Below are positions 16,557 through 25,860 of a stretch of DNA of 64,000 nucleotides, piece by piece. The translations under genes and the position numbers were made by a program. The stretch covers positions 496,001-560,000 of the forward strand of contig QFQS01000003.1 in the NCBI GenBank assembly GCA_003243455.1. The letters are read 5' to 3'. Origin of the DNA: Cereibacter sphaeroides. GTDB lineage: Bacteria > Pseudomonadota > Alphaproteobacteria > Rhodobacterales > Rhodobacteraceae. Within the stretch, counting starts at the first letter, position 1; each line of letters starts with the position of its first letter. The notes under the pieces were generated by a model, which saw only the letters and a list, made by a program, of their open reading frames with translations, did no database searches and was not told the origin of the DNA.

Positions 16557-17564
16557 TCAGATCGGATCGCGCGACAGGGGCGTGGTCGAGCAGTGGATGC
16601 CTCCGCCGTTCGGGTGCATCTTGTCGAAGGGGATGACTTCCCACTTCACGCCCGCTGCGGCGAGCTGGTCCAGCGTGCGGTTCGTGGCGCCTTCGGGCAT
16701 CAGCATCTCGCCCGGCGCGACGGTCAGCGAGTTGACGATCCACGGGTTGTCAGCGGGCGAGACCTCGATGGTGCGCACGCCAAGCTGATCCAGCCGTTCG
16801 AGGAAGGAGAAGGGCAGGCCCTGCGTGTTGATCAGCGCAAGATCGCGGTCGATCATCAGGAAATAGCCGTCGATATGGATGTCATAGCCGACGAGGTCGA
16901 TCACGATCAGTTCGACCCCCTGACGTGCCAGAACCTCTCCGATCTGTGCCGCACCTTCGCGGTTCACCCGGATGCCGCAGCCGATGACGGCGGTCTTGGG
17001 GTTGATCCAGGCGAAGCTGCCGCCCTCCATCACCGCCGTGCCGGACAGGGTGCGCAGGATCGGGATGCCAAGGCGCGCAAGGGTGCGGGTGATGGCCAGT
17101 TCCTCGCCCCGGCGCACGCGGGTGCCCATGCGGCAGATGATGGCGCCGCCGTTGACCATGATCAGCGGATCGCGCGTGTAGCAGGATTTGAGCCGCCCGT
17201 TGTCGACCCCGTCGACATAATGCACCTCGACGCCACGCGCGGTCAGCGCGGCGACCAGCGCATCATGCTGGGACTGCATCGCGGGAACATCGGGCAGGCT
17301 GTCGTGCTGGAAGTACCAGCCAGCCTCCAGATCGCCGTAGGAGCCGATGGATTCGATGCGCTTTTTCGGATCGACGACGCTCATTTCGGGGCCGGGCCGG
17401 TGAACGAGGACCGAGCGCATGCGGCCGACGTCGTTGTTCAGGCCCCAGACGCGGCCCCAATAGCGTTCAAGCTCTGCCGTATCCTCGAAGGGCGGATCGC
17501 CCGGGGTCGCGAACATCCGAACCGTTTGATTGTAAATCCAATGTGCCGTTTCAGCGTCCGACAT
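16557..17564 (-). CDS. Amidinotransferase/arginine-deiminase-superfamily enzyme
   Basis: A 335-residue protein of the guanidine-modifying superfamily (amidinotransferase, dimethylargininase, arginine deiminase). Conserved elements are visible: WGLNNDVGRMRSVLVHRPG near the N-terminus, CYTRDPLIMVNGG, EGGSFAWINP, the catalytic His in DIHIDGYF and the catalytic Cys in NGGGIHCSTTPL close to the C-terminus. It therefore acts through a cysteine-amidino intermediate in the cytoplasm. It starts 70 bp after pxpC on the same strand, so it may belong to the oxoproline unit. The ATG at 17564 is preceded by GAAGG. The substrate (arginine-like, agmatine-like or other guanidino compound) is not evident. Confidence 0.8.
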   Translation of the reverse strand: MSDAETAHWIYNQTVRMFATPGDPPFEDTAELERYWGRVWGLNNDVGRMRSVLVHRPGPEMSVVDPKKRIESIGSYGDLEAGWYFQHDSLPDVPAMQSQHDALVAALTARGVEVHYVDGVDNGRLKSCYTRDPLIMVNGGAIICRMGTRVRRGEELAITRTLARLGIPILRTLSGTAVMEGGSFAWINPKTAVIGCGIRVNREGAAQIGEVLARQGVELIVIDLVGYDIHIDGYFLMIDRDLALINTQGLPFSFLERLDQLGVRTIEVSPADNPWIVNSLTVAPGEMLMPEGATNRTLDQLAAAGVKWEVIPFDKMHPNGGGIHCSTTPLSRDPI

Positions 17565-17634
17565 GCCTTCGCCCCTTGAGTGACTTTGAACCCGGACAGG
17601 TTGAGCCGAAAACCCCATGGCTTGCAACGGCTGG

Positions 17635-18651
17635 TCAGCCGTCTTCGCCATCTCTCGCGTCGATGAAGCCGCTGGCGTGATCGCCCGAGGCAAGCTTCGT
17701 CAGGTCGGGGCCGGACTGCAGGGGCCTGGTCTGACGCGGCAGGGCGGCGAGCGCGTCGACCTCTCGCCGAAGAGCCGCGACGGCTTCGTCGACCGTCGCC
17801 GGGGTAAATCGCAGGGGAGTGCCGGGGCGGGATTGCGCGAGGGTGGGCAGGTCGGCGCGGATGACGGTGCCGATCTTTGGATAGCCGCCGGTCGGCTGGC
17901 GATCCGCCATCAGGACGATCGGCAGGCTGTCGCCCGGCACCTGTATCGCGCCCATGGCGATCCCGTCCGAGACGATGTCATGGCCCTTTGCATGGGCAAG
18001 AGGCTGGCCCGACAGGCGGTATCCCATGCGGTCGCTGTGCGGTGTGATGGTGTAGTCGGTGGTGGTGAAGGTCGTCATCGCCTGTTCGGTAAAGGCGTCG
18101 GCCTGCGGGCCGGGGACGAAGCGGATGATCCGGCGTGGCGCCGCCTGATCCGGCAGGGCAAGGGGTGCGGCATCGGGCGCGGTATCGCAGGGCAGGAGGT
18201 CGCCGGTCTGCAATGCGCGCCCGCCGAGCGGGCCTATGCCGGAACGCAGGTGGGTGGAAAGGCTGCCCATGACTGCGTCGAACCGGAAACCGCCTGCGAC
18301 CGAGACATAGGCCCAGACGCAGTCGCCGCCGGGGCGGATGGTCAGCCGCTGCCTGGAATGGAGGGTGAGGGCGGACCGGGCGGGAAAGGCGGCGCCGTCT
18401 TTCGCGACATCAAAGCCCGTGGCGGCTATCCCGAGGCGCAGGGGGGCATCCTCGGCGGCAAGTTCTATTCCGCCGGGCCCGCATTCGATGCAGCCAGCTT
18501 CCGCAGGATTGCCTGCAAGAAGGTTGGCGGTCGCATGGGCGATCCAGTCCATCGGTCCTGCCGGAGTTACGCCAAAGCGCAGCCAGCCGCGACGGCCTGC
18601 ATCCTGCAGGGTGGTGCCGGGACCGGTGCGAAGGATGCGCAGCCCTGTCAT
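17635..18651 (-). CDS. pxpC: 5-oxoprolinase subunit PxpC (biotin-dependent carboxyltransferase-like)
   Basis: A 338-residue protein of the KipA/PxpC family. It opens with LRILRTGPGTTLQDAGRRGW, carries GVTPAGPMDWIAHATANLLAGN, and ends with the PIVLMADRQPTGGYPKIGTV segment. With PxpA and PxpB it forms the ATP-dependent 5-oxoprolinase that reopens 5-oxoproline to glutamate. The start at 18651 overlaps the pxpB stop by 4 bp. The larger open frame that extends upstream runs through pxpB in another frame and is not coding. Confidence 0.9.
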   Translation of the reverse strand: MTGLRILRTGPGTTLQDAGRRGWLRFGVTPAGPMDWIAHATANLLAGNPAEAGCIECGPGGIELAAEDAPLRLGIAATGFDVAKDGAAFPARSALTLHSRQRLTIRPGGDCVWAYVSVAGGFRFDAVMGSLSTHLRSGIGPLGGRALQTGDLLPCDTAPDAAPLALPDQAAPRRIIRFVPGPQADAFTEQAMTTFTTTDYTITPHSDRMGYRLSGQPLAHAKGHDIVSDGIAMGAIQVPGDSLPIVLMADRQPTGGYPKIGTVIRADLPTLAQSRPGTPLRFTPATVDEAVAALRREVDALAALPRQTRPLQSGPDLTKLASGDHASGFIDARDGEDG

Positions 18652-19370
18652 AAGGCGGGCTCGCTTTGCGAGACGACTTCTCCCGCGGCCACGCTGCGCT
18701 GGAGCTGGTCGAAGGTGGAAAGGCTGACCGGTTCGAAGGTCAGGATATCGCCCACGGCGACTAGGAAGGTCGGGTCGCGGCCCGGCGAGAACAGCCGTTC
18801 GGGCGTGCGGCCAAGGATGTGCCAGCCCGAGGGCATGGCGCCTCCGGCGACGATGGCCTGTCCCCCGGCGATTATCAGGCTGCCCTCGGGGATGCGGTCG
18901 CGCGGGCTGGTTCGCCTTGGCAGTTTCAACTCGGGCGGCAGGCCGCTGAGGTAGGCCCAGCCGGGGGCGAAGCCATACATGACGACGCGGTAGCGGGCGC
19001 AGGCGTGGAGGCGGATGACCTCTGCGACGGAAAGGCCGGTCGTGGCGGCGACGTGTTCGAGGTCTTCGCCAAGGGAGGCGTCGTAGCAGGCGGGCAGGTG
19101 CCAGAGGCGGGGTTTGGCTGCTGCACTGGTGGTCGAGCGGAGCGCATCGGTGACCGCATCGACCAGTGTGGCGCGCGTCGTGATCAACGGGTCGTAGTGG
19201 ATCATCAGCGACCGGTAGGTCGGAACGAGTTCGACGATGCCCGGAGGTGTCGTCAAGGTCAGGGCGGCGTCGAGGGCCAGCACCTTTTCGGCGATGGCAT
19301 CGTCGATCCGGTCGCCGAATTCGACGACGAGCGCGCATTCTCCGGCGTCGAGAAAGCGCGGGGCGGTCAT
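18648..19370 (-). CDS. pxpB: 5-oxoprolinase subunit PxpB (allophanate hydrolase subunit 1-like)
   Basis: A 240-residue protein of the KipI/PxpB family with the typical start FLDAGECALVVEFGD, the VELVPTYRSLMIHYDP segment, and the core VVMYGFAPGWAYLSGLP followed by PRRTSPRDRIPEGSLIIAGGQ. It forms a complex with PxpC and functions with PxpA in 5-oxoproline cleavage. The ATG at 19370 overlaps the pxpA stop (ATGA), so the preferred start trims eight residues from the longest frame. Confidence 0.9.
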   Translation of the reverse strand: MTAPRFLDAGECALVVEFGDRIDDAIAEKVLALDAALTLTTPPGIVELVPTYRSLMIHYDPLITTRATLVDAVTDALRSTTSAAAKPRLWHLPACYDASLGEDLEHVAATTGLSVAEVIRLHACARYRVVMYGFAPGWAYLSGLPPELKLPRRTSPRDRIPEGSLIIAGGQAIVAGGAMPSGWHILGRTPERLFSPGRDPTFLVAVGDILTFEPVSLSTFDQLQRSVAAGEVVSQSEPAL

Positions 19371-20116
19371 TGCGCGAAGGGCGCGATGCGCCACCCCGCG
19401 CCCTCGAGTGCGCTGCGCAGGCGGCGGGCGATCTGCACCGCGCCGGAGGTATCGCCGTGCAGGCAGATGCTGTCCATCCGCAATGGCAGCAGGCCGTTGT
19501 CCGAGGTGCGGATGCGTCCGCTGTCGAGCATGTCGAGTGTGCGGGCAACGACTTGATCCGGGTCATGGATCACCGCGCCCGGTTCGCTGCGCGGCATGAG
19601 CGTGCCGTCGGGGCGATAGGCGCGGTCCGCGAAGACCTCGGCAGCGGTGCGCAGGCCGGCGGCCTCTCCGGCGCGTTCGGCTTGCGAGAGGGCGGGGCAG
19701 AGCAGGGTGAGGTTCGGATCGACGCCCGTCACCCCGCGCGCGATCGCTGTGGCCACGTCTGCGTCAACGGCGGCGAGGTTGTAGAGCGCGCCGTGGATCT
19801 TGACGTAGGCAATGCGGTGGCCCGCCAGCGCGGCCACGCCCAGTGCCGCGCCGATCTGCCAGGCGACGAGGTATTCGAGTTCCGCCGCGGACATCGGGAC
19901 GACGTTCCGGCCGAAATTGGCGCGATCCGCATAGCCCGGATGCGCGCCCGCCGCGACGCCGTTGGCCTTTGCCGTGGTCAGGGTGGCGAGCAACAGGTCC
20001 GGCCCGCCGGCATGAGCACCGCAGGCGATGTTGGCCGAGCTGACGATGGTCAGCATGGCGGCATCGTCTCCGATGCCCTCGCCCAGATCCGCGTTCAGGT
20101 CGATGCGCCCGCCCAT
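19367..20116 (-). CDS. pxpA: 5-oxoprolinase subunit PxpA (LamB/YcsF family)
   Basis: A 249-residue LamB/YcsF protein: RIDLNADLGEGIGDDAAML at the start, SSANIACGAHAGG (about 26-38), GAHPGYADRANFGR and VKIHGALYN, and the ending motif ICLHGDTSGAV. The Asp and His residues in these motifs form the active-site pocket of the family. It starts 7 bp downstream of the malate synthase stop and overlaps pxpB, so glcB-pxpA-pxpB-pxpC read as one transcript. The product, glutamate, would enter central metabolism through 2-oxoglutarate. Confidence 0.92.
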   Translation of the reverse strand: MGGRIDLNADLGEGIGDDAAMLTIVSSANIACGAHAGGPDLLLATLTTAKANGVAAGAHPGYADRANFGRNVVPMSAAELEYLVAWQIGAALGVAALAGHRIAYVKIHGALYNLAAVDADVATAIARGVTGVDPNLTLLCPALSQAERAGEAAGLRTAAEVFADRAYRPDGTLMPRSEPGAVIHDPDQVVARTLDMLDSGRIRTSDNGLLPLRMDSICLHGDTSGAVQIARRLRSALEGAGWRIAPFAQ

Positions 20117-20123
20117 CCCGGGG

Positions 20124-22280
20124 CTATCTGCGCTGGTTATGGGCGCGCCGCTTCGCCTCGCGCCGGGCCGCGTGCAGGATCGGCTCGGTATAGCCCGAGG
20201 GCTGGGCCGCGCCTTTCAGGATCAGATCGCGGGCGGCGTCGAAGGCGGGACCGTCGCAGGCAGGCGCCATGGGCCGGTAGGCGGGGTTGGACGCGTTCTG
20301 CGCGTCGACCTTGACCGCCATGCGGCGCAGGCTGTCCTCGATGCCGGGCTTGGTGATCAGGCCGTGGTGCAGCCAGTTCGCCAGCAGTTGCGCCGAGATG
20401 CGGAGCGTGGCGCGGTCTTCCATCAGGCCCACGTTGTCGAAATCCGGCACCTTGGAACAGCCTATGCCGTCATCGACCCAACGCACGACATAGCCAAGGA
20501 TCGACTGGCAGTTCTGGTCCAGTTCCAGCGCGATCTGGTCCGCCGTGGGGCGCTCGGCCCCCAGCAGTGGTGGAGACAGGAGTTCGCCGAGCGGACGGCG
20601 CGGGCGGCCTGCGATCTCGGCCTGGCGGGCGGCGACGTCGGTCTGGTGATAGTGGATGGCGTGCAGCGTGGCGGCGGTGGGCGAGGGCACCCAGGCGGTG
20701 GTGGCGCCGGAACGGGGGTGGCCGCCCTTTGTCGCCAGCATTTCCGCCATGGCGTCGGGCTTGGCCCACATGCCCTTGCCGATCTGGCCCTTGCCGACCA
20801 GTCCGGCGGCAAGGCCGAAATCGACGTTGCGATCCTCATACGCGGAAAGCCAGGCTGCATTCTTCATCGCGGCCTTGGGCAGGACGGGACCGGCCTGCAT
20901 GTAGGTGTGGATCTCGCTGCCCGTGCGGTCGAGGAAGCCGGTGTTGATGAAGACCAGCCGGTCGGCCAGTTGCGACATGCAGGCGCCGAGGGTGGCGGAG
21001 GTCGGACGCTCCTCATCCATCAGGCCGATCTTCACTGTGTTCTGCGGCAGGCCAAGGATCGCCTCCACCCGGTCGAAGATCGTGGCGGTCAGCGCGGCTT
21101 CCTCCGGCCCCTGCATCTTGGGTTTGACCACATAGATTGCGCCGGTGCGGGTGTTGAGTGCACCACCGGTGCGGGTCAGGTCGTGGAGCGCGCAGGCGGT
21201 CGAGACCAGCGCATCCAGCATCCCCTCGGGAATGTCGCGGCCATCGAGGCGCACGGCGTCGGTCGTCATCAGGTGGCCGACGTTGCGCACAAGCATGACG
21301 GCACGACCGGGCAGGGTGAGGGTGCTGCCATCGGGCGCGGTGAAGGGGTGGTCGGCGTTCAGGCGGCGCTCGATGGTCTTGCCTGCCTTTTCCAGATTGA
21401 CCGACAGATCTCCCCTCATAAGCCCCAGCCAGACGCCATAGGCCGCCACCTTGTCCTCGGCATCCACGGCGGCGACGGAGTCTTCCAGATCTTGGATGAC
21501 GGTCAGCGCGCTTTCCAGGATGACATCGGCCAGACCCGAGGGGTTAAGCTTGCCTACGGGATGGCCTGCATCGACCACAAGCTCGATGTGCAGACCATGA
21601 TGGCGGAACACGAGGTGCAGCGCCTTGCCGGTTGTGGAGTGGCCGACGAACTGGGTGCCCTTCGCAAAGCGAAGCTTCCTGTCGCCGCTCAGGGCGACAG
21701 GTGCGGAGCCGACCATGGCATAGCCGGTGACTTCGGCGTGCGACACCCCCTCAAGCGGTAAGGTGGCGTCGAGGAACTCGGCGACCCAGGCGATCACCTT
21801 GCGCGCATGTTCGGGGTCAAGGCCGCCGGGTGCGGCATGACCAAGCGCATCGGTGCCATAGAGCGCATCATACAGCGATCCCCAGCGCGCGTTGGTGGCG
21901 TTCAGTGCGAAACGCGCGTTCGAGACCGGGACGACAAGCTGCGGGCCAGCAAGCGTCGCGAGTTCCGCGTCAACGCCAGAGGTGCGGACCGGAACCGGAT
22001 CGGCGTCATCGCCGATGTACCCGATCTCGGTCTGGAGCCCTAGCCATGCATCCTGATCCCATGGCAGCCCCTTACGTGCGCCCAGCCAGAGGTCGATCTG
22101 CGCCTGCTGGTCCGATCTTTTCTTCAGCAGCCGTTCGTTGACCGGACGAAGTTCGGCAAGCAGCTTTTCAAACCCTTGCCAGACCGGCGCGGGATCGCGG
22201 CCAAGCGGCTTTAGAACCTCATCCTCAAGAAAACGCGCGAGATTTTCGGCAACCTCAAGATTGCCCCGTTTGACGTACAT
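20124..22280 (-). CDS. glcB: Malate synthase G
   Basis: A 718-residue protein, the usual length for the monomeric malate synthase G, which condenses glyoxylate with acetyl-CoA to malate. Recognisable segments are NARFALNATNARWGSLYDALYG, HLVFRHHGLHIEL, VIQDLEDSVAAVD, MDEERPTSATL, the TGFLDRTGSEIHT loop and NCQSILGYVVRWVD. The ATG at 22280 has GGAG 6 bp upstream and opens at MYVKRGNLEVAENLARFLE, where the family begins. It heads the pxp operon. A glyoxylate source is not evident within the window. Confidence 0.94.
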   Translation of the reverse strand: MYVKRGNLEVAENLARFLEDEVLKPLGRDPAPVWQGFEKLLAELRPVNERLLKKRSDQQAQIDLWLGARKGLPWDQDAWLGLQTEIGYIGDDADPVPVRTSGVDAELATLAGPQLVVPVSNARFALNATNARWGSLYDALYGTDALGHAAPGGLDPEHARKVIAWVAEFLDATLPLEGVSHAEVTGYAMVGSAPVALSGDRKLRFAKGTQFVGHSTTGKALHLVFRHHGLHIELVVDAGHPVGKLNPSGLADVILESALTVIQDLEDSVAAVDAEDKVAAYGVWLGLMRGDLSVNLEKAGKTIERRLNADHPFTAPDGSTLTLPGRAVMLVRNVGHLMTTDAVRLDGRDIPEGMLDALVSTACALHDLTRTGGALNTRTGAIYVVKPKMQGPEEAALTATIFDRVEAILGLPQNTVKIGLMDEERPTSATLGACMSQLADRLVFINTGFLDRTGSEIHTYMQAGPVLPKAAMKNAAWLSAYEDRNVDFGLAAGLVGKGQIGKGMWAKPDAMAEMLATKGGHPRSGATTAWVPSPTAATLHAIHYHQTDVAARQAEIAGRPRRPLGELLSPPLLGAERPTADQIALELDQNCQSILGYVVRWVDDGIGCSKVPDFDNVGLMEDRATLRISAQLLANWLHHGLITKPGIEDSLRRMAVKVDAQNASNPAYRPMAPACDGPAFDAARDLILKGAAQPSGYTEPILHAARREAKRRAHNQRR

Positions 22281-22381
22281 GCGATGCTCCGGCGGTCCGA
22301 AAGGCCAGGTGCCTTTGTCACAATCACCTTGGTTAGGGCGGTCAAAGTCAAGTCTCAACTGTTGCGCGCCGCCATTCTGCC

Positions 22382-23611
22382 TCAGGCGAGAAGCAGGGCG
22401 ATGCTGACCATGGCCACCCCACCGATGCGCAGGGCAATCTGCGCCTGCGGCATCAGGTCCAGCCGCCGCGCGGCCTGAAGAATGGCCAGTGCGCCCGACC
22501 CGCCCATCGCAACCCGGGTTGCCGCCAGCGTGACCATTTCATTGACGGGGCGACTTGTGATGCGTGCAAGTGCCAACCCGGCAGCACAGACCCCCGCCAA
22601 TCCAGCGCAGATCACCACCAACCTCGCGGGCGCCAGACCTTCGATCAATGGCCCCCAGGGGGTGTAAATCATCCCGACCGAGAATATCAGCGGAAAGGTC
22701 AAATAGCGGACGACAAGTCGGTAGGTCGTTGCAACGGCATCTGCCAACCACCCCGGCAGCAGCCCCGTGAACCCAAGCGCAACCGCCATAAGGATGACCC
22801 CCAGAGGCAGGTTGATGGCCGTATGTCGGCTAACAATCAGCGCCAGCAAGAAAAAACCCAGGAAGAACAGCGTGCCGATTGCGAGATTGGGCAAGTCCGA
22901 CAGAGTGGCCTTGACTGCTTCTTTTGTCTGCGGGCCGATGTCTGTCGTCTTGTCTGCGCGGTAGGATAAGGCGCCGCTGATCAGTATCATGGCGATGTTG
23001 GACAACAGCAAAGGCGGCAGTATCGAAGCCATGACAGCCGCCGGCGTGGTCGCGAAGGCGGAAGCATAGCCGATCGACAAGGGCACCAGACCTACGGCCA
23101 ACCCGCCCGACAGCATTGGGCAGAGGATGAAGAAAAATACTTTCGACATGTCCTGTCCCGTCATCAGCCCGGCGGTCAAACCAAATGCGATGACTGCAAG
23201 TGTCGTCATGGCGGCCAAGGGCAAGATCATTGCTCCAGCGCGCCGAAGCCCGGCGCGATCTGTCGACAGGATTCCGCCCGCGACAATCACGGTCACAAAG
23301 AATTCAAGCGCATGTGCAGCTTCGAAAGCATGCGCCATAGTCTGGAGGTCCAGAGGTCGGAACGCCCCTATATGGACAAACCAGGAGGGAACGAGCAGGG
23401 TCAGGAGTGCATCCCCCCCAAGCCCGCGCAAAACCGGTATACGACGACCGAGTGTAGACAGCGCGATTGCTCCCGTCACCATGATGAGTACGAGCGCCAG
23501 GAATTGGCCCGGGGGTGCGAATGCAAGCGTAGCGGCCGCCAACAGGCCGCAAGCCACAGATATCGCCATCCGGCGGTCGATCACCCGATATCCGCTTTCC
23601 AGGTTTTTCAT
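22382..23611 (-). CDS. 2-hydroxycarboxylate transporter family symporter (malate/citrate type)
   Basis: A 409-residue inner-membrane protein with about ten or eleven helices. Two re-entrant-loop motifs mark the 2HCT family: SGGLAVG (168-174) and, near the C-terminus, GGSGALAILQAARRLDLMPQAQIALRIGG-like sequence, which parallels the AANRMxLMPFAQIATRIGG end of CitS/MaeP-type carriers. These proteins move malate, citrate or lactate with Na+ or H+. Its position upstream of malate synthase on the same strand (101 bp apart) supports a dicarboxylate role. The substrate is inference. Confidence 0.78.
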   Translation of the reverse strand: MKNLESGYRVIDRRMAISVACGLLAAATLAFAPPGQFLALVLIMVTGAIALSTLGRRIPVLRGLGGDALLTLLVPSWFVHIGAFRPLDLQTMAHAFEAAHALEFFVTVIVAGGILSTDRAGLRRAGAMILPLAAMTTLAVIAFGLTAGLMTGQDMSKVFFFILCPMLSGGLAVGLVPLSIGYASAFATTPAAVMASILPPLLLSNIAMILISGALSYRADKTTDIGPQTKEAVKATLSDLPNLAIGTLFFLGFFLLALIVSRHTAINLPLGVILMAVALGFTGLLPGWLADAVATTYRLVVRYLTFPLIFSVGMIYTPWGPLIEGLAPARLVVICAGLAGVCAAGLALARITSRPVNEMVTLAATRVAMGGSGALAILQAARRLDLMPQAQIALRIGGVAMVSIALLLA

Positions 23612-23716
23612 GCTGGTGGCCCTGCGCGAGACCTTAGATGGCTGTTACGACCGCGACTACAATCGGTGACAAAAAAGTGGGTCGGGCATAAGCCTCCCGT
23701 CAGAATTGCCAGATTA

Positions 23717-25504
23717 TCATGACGGTTGCTTGGCGCCCGGCGCATTCCCCCGAACGAAATCCCTGCCAGCATAAAGCCCACCTACGATCTCGGCCGCAAA
23801 GCGCTCGCCGTCTCGGCGACGCACATCCTGTATAACGTCGGCGCGTTCTTCTGGCTCGACCCCAAGCACCTCCAGCGCCTTGTCGCCAAGGGCAAGTGCA
23901 GATTCAAATGTCTCGCGGATCTGCCACAGTACGCCTGCCTCGACCAGTTCGACCGCATGCTCGCGGTCGAAGGATCGTGCAAGTACCGGGACCAGCGGGA
24001 ATTCGGTTCTGGCAAGTTCCGCAATCTTCAGGCTGGCCGCGCGGTCGTTGACTGCAACGACGATCAGCCGGGCATCCTGCGCGCCCGCGGCATGCAGGAT
24101 ATCGAGGCGAGAACCGTCGCCATAGTGAACCTTGAACCCGAAATCATGCGCGGCGCGGATCATGTCGGTATCGGTGTCGATGATGGTTATCGTGCAGGCA
24201 TTGGCCAGCAGCGGCTGCGACACGACCTGCGCGAACCGCCCGAACCCGATCAGAAGCACGCTGGCCCGCAGGTGGTCGGGCACCTCGATCCCGTCCAGCG
24301 AGGGGGCGGGTTTCGGCATGTAGCGGTCGTGCAGGATGATCAGGACGGGCGTGAGCGCCATTGAGACGATGATCGTCGCCGTCAGGATGGCATTGGCATC
24401 GGCGTCGATGATGCCGACCGAGGCGGCCGCCGCATAAAGCACGAAGGCGAACTCGCCGCCCTGCGCCATCAGCACCGCGCGCTCGATGGCCTCTCGATTG
24501 CCTGTGCCGAGCACGCGGGCGACGGCGTAGATGCCGATCATCTTCAGGACCATGTAGGCGATGACCGCGACGACGATCAGCCCCCAGTTGGCGGCGATGA
24601 CCGACAGGTTCAGCGACATGCCGACGCCGAGGAAGAACAGCCCGAGCAGGATGCCGCGGAAGGGTTCGACGTCGGCCTCAAGCTGGTGACGGAACGAGGA
24701 TTCGGAGAGAAGCACGCCGGCAAGAAAAGCGCCCATCGCCATCGACAGCCCGCCAAGCTGCATTGCGAGCGCCGCACCCAGCACGACGAACAATGCAGCC
24801 GCCGTCATGACTTCGCGCGCGCGGGCTTTGCTAAGGATGCGGAACATCGGGTCCAGCAGATAGCGCCCCGCCAGCACCAGCGCGATGATGGAACCAATTC
24901 CTATGGCTATGCTTATGAACCGGCCCCCCAAGCTCGTCGCTCCGCCGCTGGGTGCAAGGAAAGCCACCAGCGCCAGCAGCGGCACGATGGCCAGATCCTC
25001 CAGCAAAAGAATCGCGATAATGCGCCGCCCCCTGGGCAGCCCGATCGACTGCCGTTCCTCCAGCATTTGCATGACGATGGCGGTCGAGGTCAGCACGAAG
25101 CCGGTTCCGGCGACGAAGCTTTGCGCGACCGGATAGCCCAGGACCAGCCCGACACAAGTCAGAAGCGCAATACAGACGCCGACCTGAGCCAGACCAAGGC
25201 CGAATATCTCGCCCCGCATCGACCACAAGCGTGTAGGCTGCATCTCAAGCCCGATGACGAACAGGAAAATGACGACGCCAAGTTCGGCGATATGAAGGAT
25301 GGCTTCCGGGTCGGTCACGACAGCAAAGCCAAATGGCCCGACTGCCAGCCCGGCAGCCAGATATCCTAGCACCGATCCAAGGCCCAGACGCTTGAACAGC
25401 GGCACGGCAACGACCGCTGCACCCAAAAGGACGACCACCGGGACAAGGTTGAAGCCACCCTGCGATGCAGTCTCGGCTGCGGCGGACAGGGGTTCGCTAC
25501 TCAT
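23717..25504 (-). CDS. Kef-type cation:proton antiporter (CPA2) with RCK_N domain
   Basis: A 595-residue CPA2 antiporter. The membrane part (about residues 15-400) has GLGSVLGYLAAGLAVGPFG, ELGVVIFLFVIGLEMQP, LTSTAIVMQML and a predicted QGGEFAFVL helix, all typical of KefB/KefC. A cytoplasmic Rossmann RCK_N domain follows (VLLIGFGRFAQVVSQPLL and onwards), binding nucleotide and gating transport. It would exchange K+ (or Na+) for H+ across the inner membrane. No KefF/KefG partner is present. It is divergent from the pha/mrp operon, giving an ion-homeostasis block. Confidence 0.88.
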   Translation of the reverse strand: MSSEPLSAAAETASQGGFNLVPVVVLLGAAVVAVPLFKRLGLGSVLGYLAAGLAVGPFGFAVVTDPEAILHIAELGVVIFLFVIGLEMQPTRLWSMRGEIFGLGLAQVGVCIALLTCVGLVLGYPVAQSFVAGTGFVLTSTAIVMQMLEERQSIGLPRGRRIIAILLLEDLAIVPLLALVAFLAPSGGATSLGGRFISIAIGIGSIIALVLAGRYLLDPMFRILSKARAREVMTAAALFVVLGAALAMQLGGLSMAMGAFLAGVLLSESSFRHQLEADVEPFRGILLGLFFLGVGMSLNLSVIAANWGLIVVAVIAYMVLKMIGIYAVARVLGTGNREAIERAVLMAQGGEFAFVLYAAAASVGIIDADANAILTATIIVSMALTPVLIILHDRYMPKPAPSLDGIEVPDHLRASVLLIGFGRFAQVVSQPLLANACTITIIDTDTDMIRAAHDFGFKVHYGDGSRLDILHAAGAQDARLIVVAVNDRAASLKIAELARTEFPLVPVLARSFDREHAVELVEAGVLWQIRETFESALALGDKALEVLGVEPEERADVIQDVRRRDGERFAAEIVGGLYAGRDFVRGNAPGAKQPS

Positions 25505-25860
25505 TCTGCGAGGCCTGCGTAAATGATTGCATCAATGTCACCCTTGCTGATCGACTTCGAAAGGACAGTTATCGGAAAAACCCGCCCTGTCTCAGCATGC
25601 AGCCGCAACTGGCAGGGTCAAGACGCGGTTTTGCATGCAGATCCTGCATCCGGCCCAGCCTCACCTCACGCAGGTGTTTGGAGCCTTTTTCCGCGCAGAC
25701 CCTTGAAGTTTTCGCCTCTAGCCTGTCATGTGTGGCATCGGCTTCACCGACAGAACTCTCTCCTCGTCGCCCGGCACGGGTTAACCGGTGTTGCGGCCAT
25801 TTGCTTGGTGTGTCTGAAGTGGACCCGCAACCATGATGTGAAGGAGCGTCTTCGCCCGCG
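25505..25860. promoter_or_regulatory. Divergent intergenic region between kef-type gene and pha operon
   Basis: A 356-bp interval with no gene I can support. It includes a perfect inverted repeat, ATGCAG at 25635-25640 and CTGCAT at 25644-25649 with a 3-bp centre, a possible regulator site. A GAAGGAGCG ribosome site for phaA sits about 10 bp before the ATG at 25861. Promoters for both directions must lie here, but no convincing -35/-10 pair stands out. Confidence 0.45.

Noticed and set aside
18652..19566. Upstream extension of the pxpC open frame to about 640 codons
   Set aside because: The extra N-terminal part overlaps pxpB and pxpA in another frame and is Arg/Pro-rich. PxpC starts at 18651 with a 4-bp overlap of pxpB.
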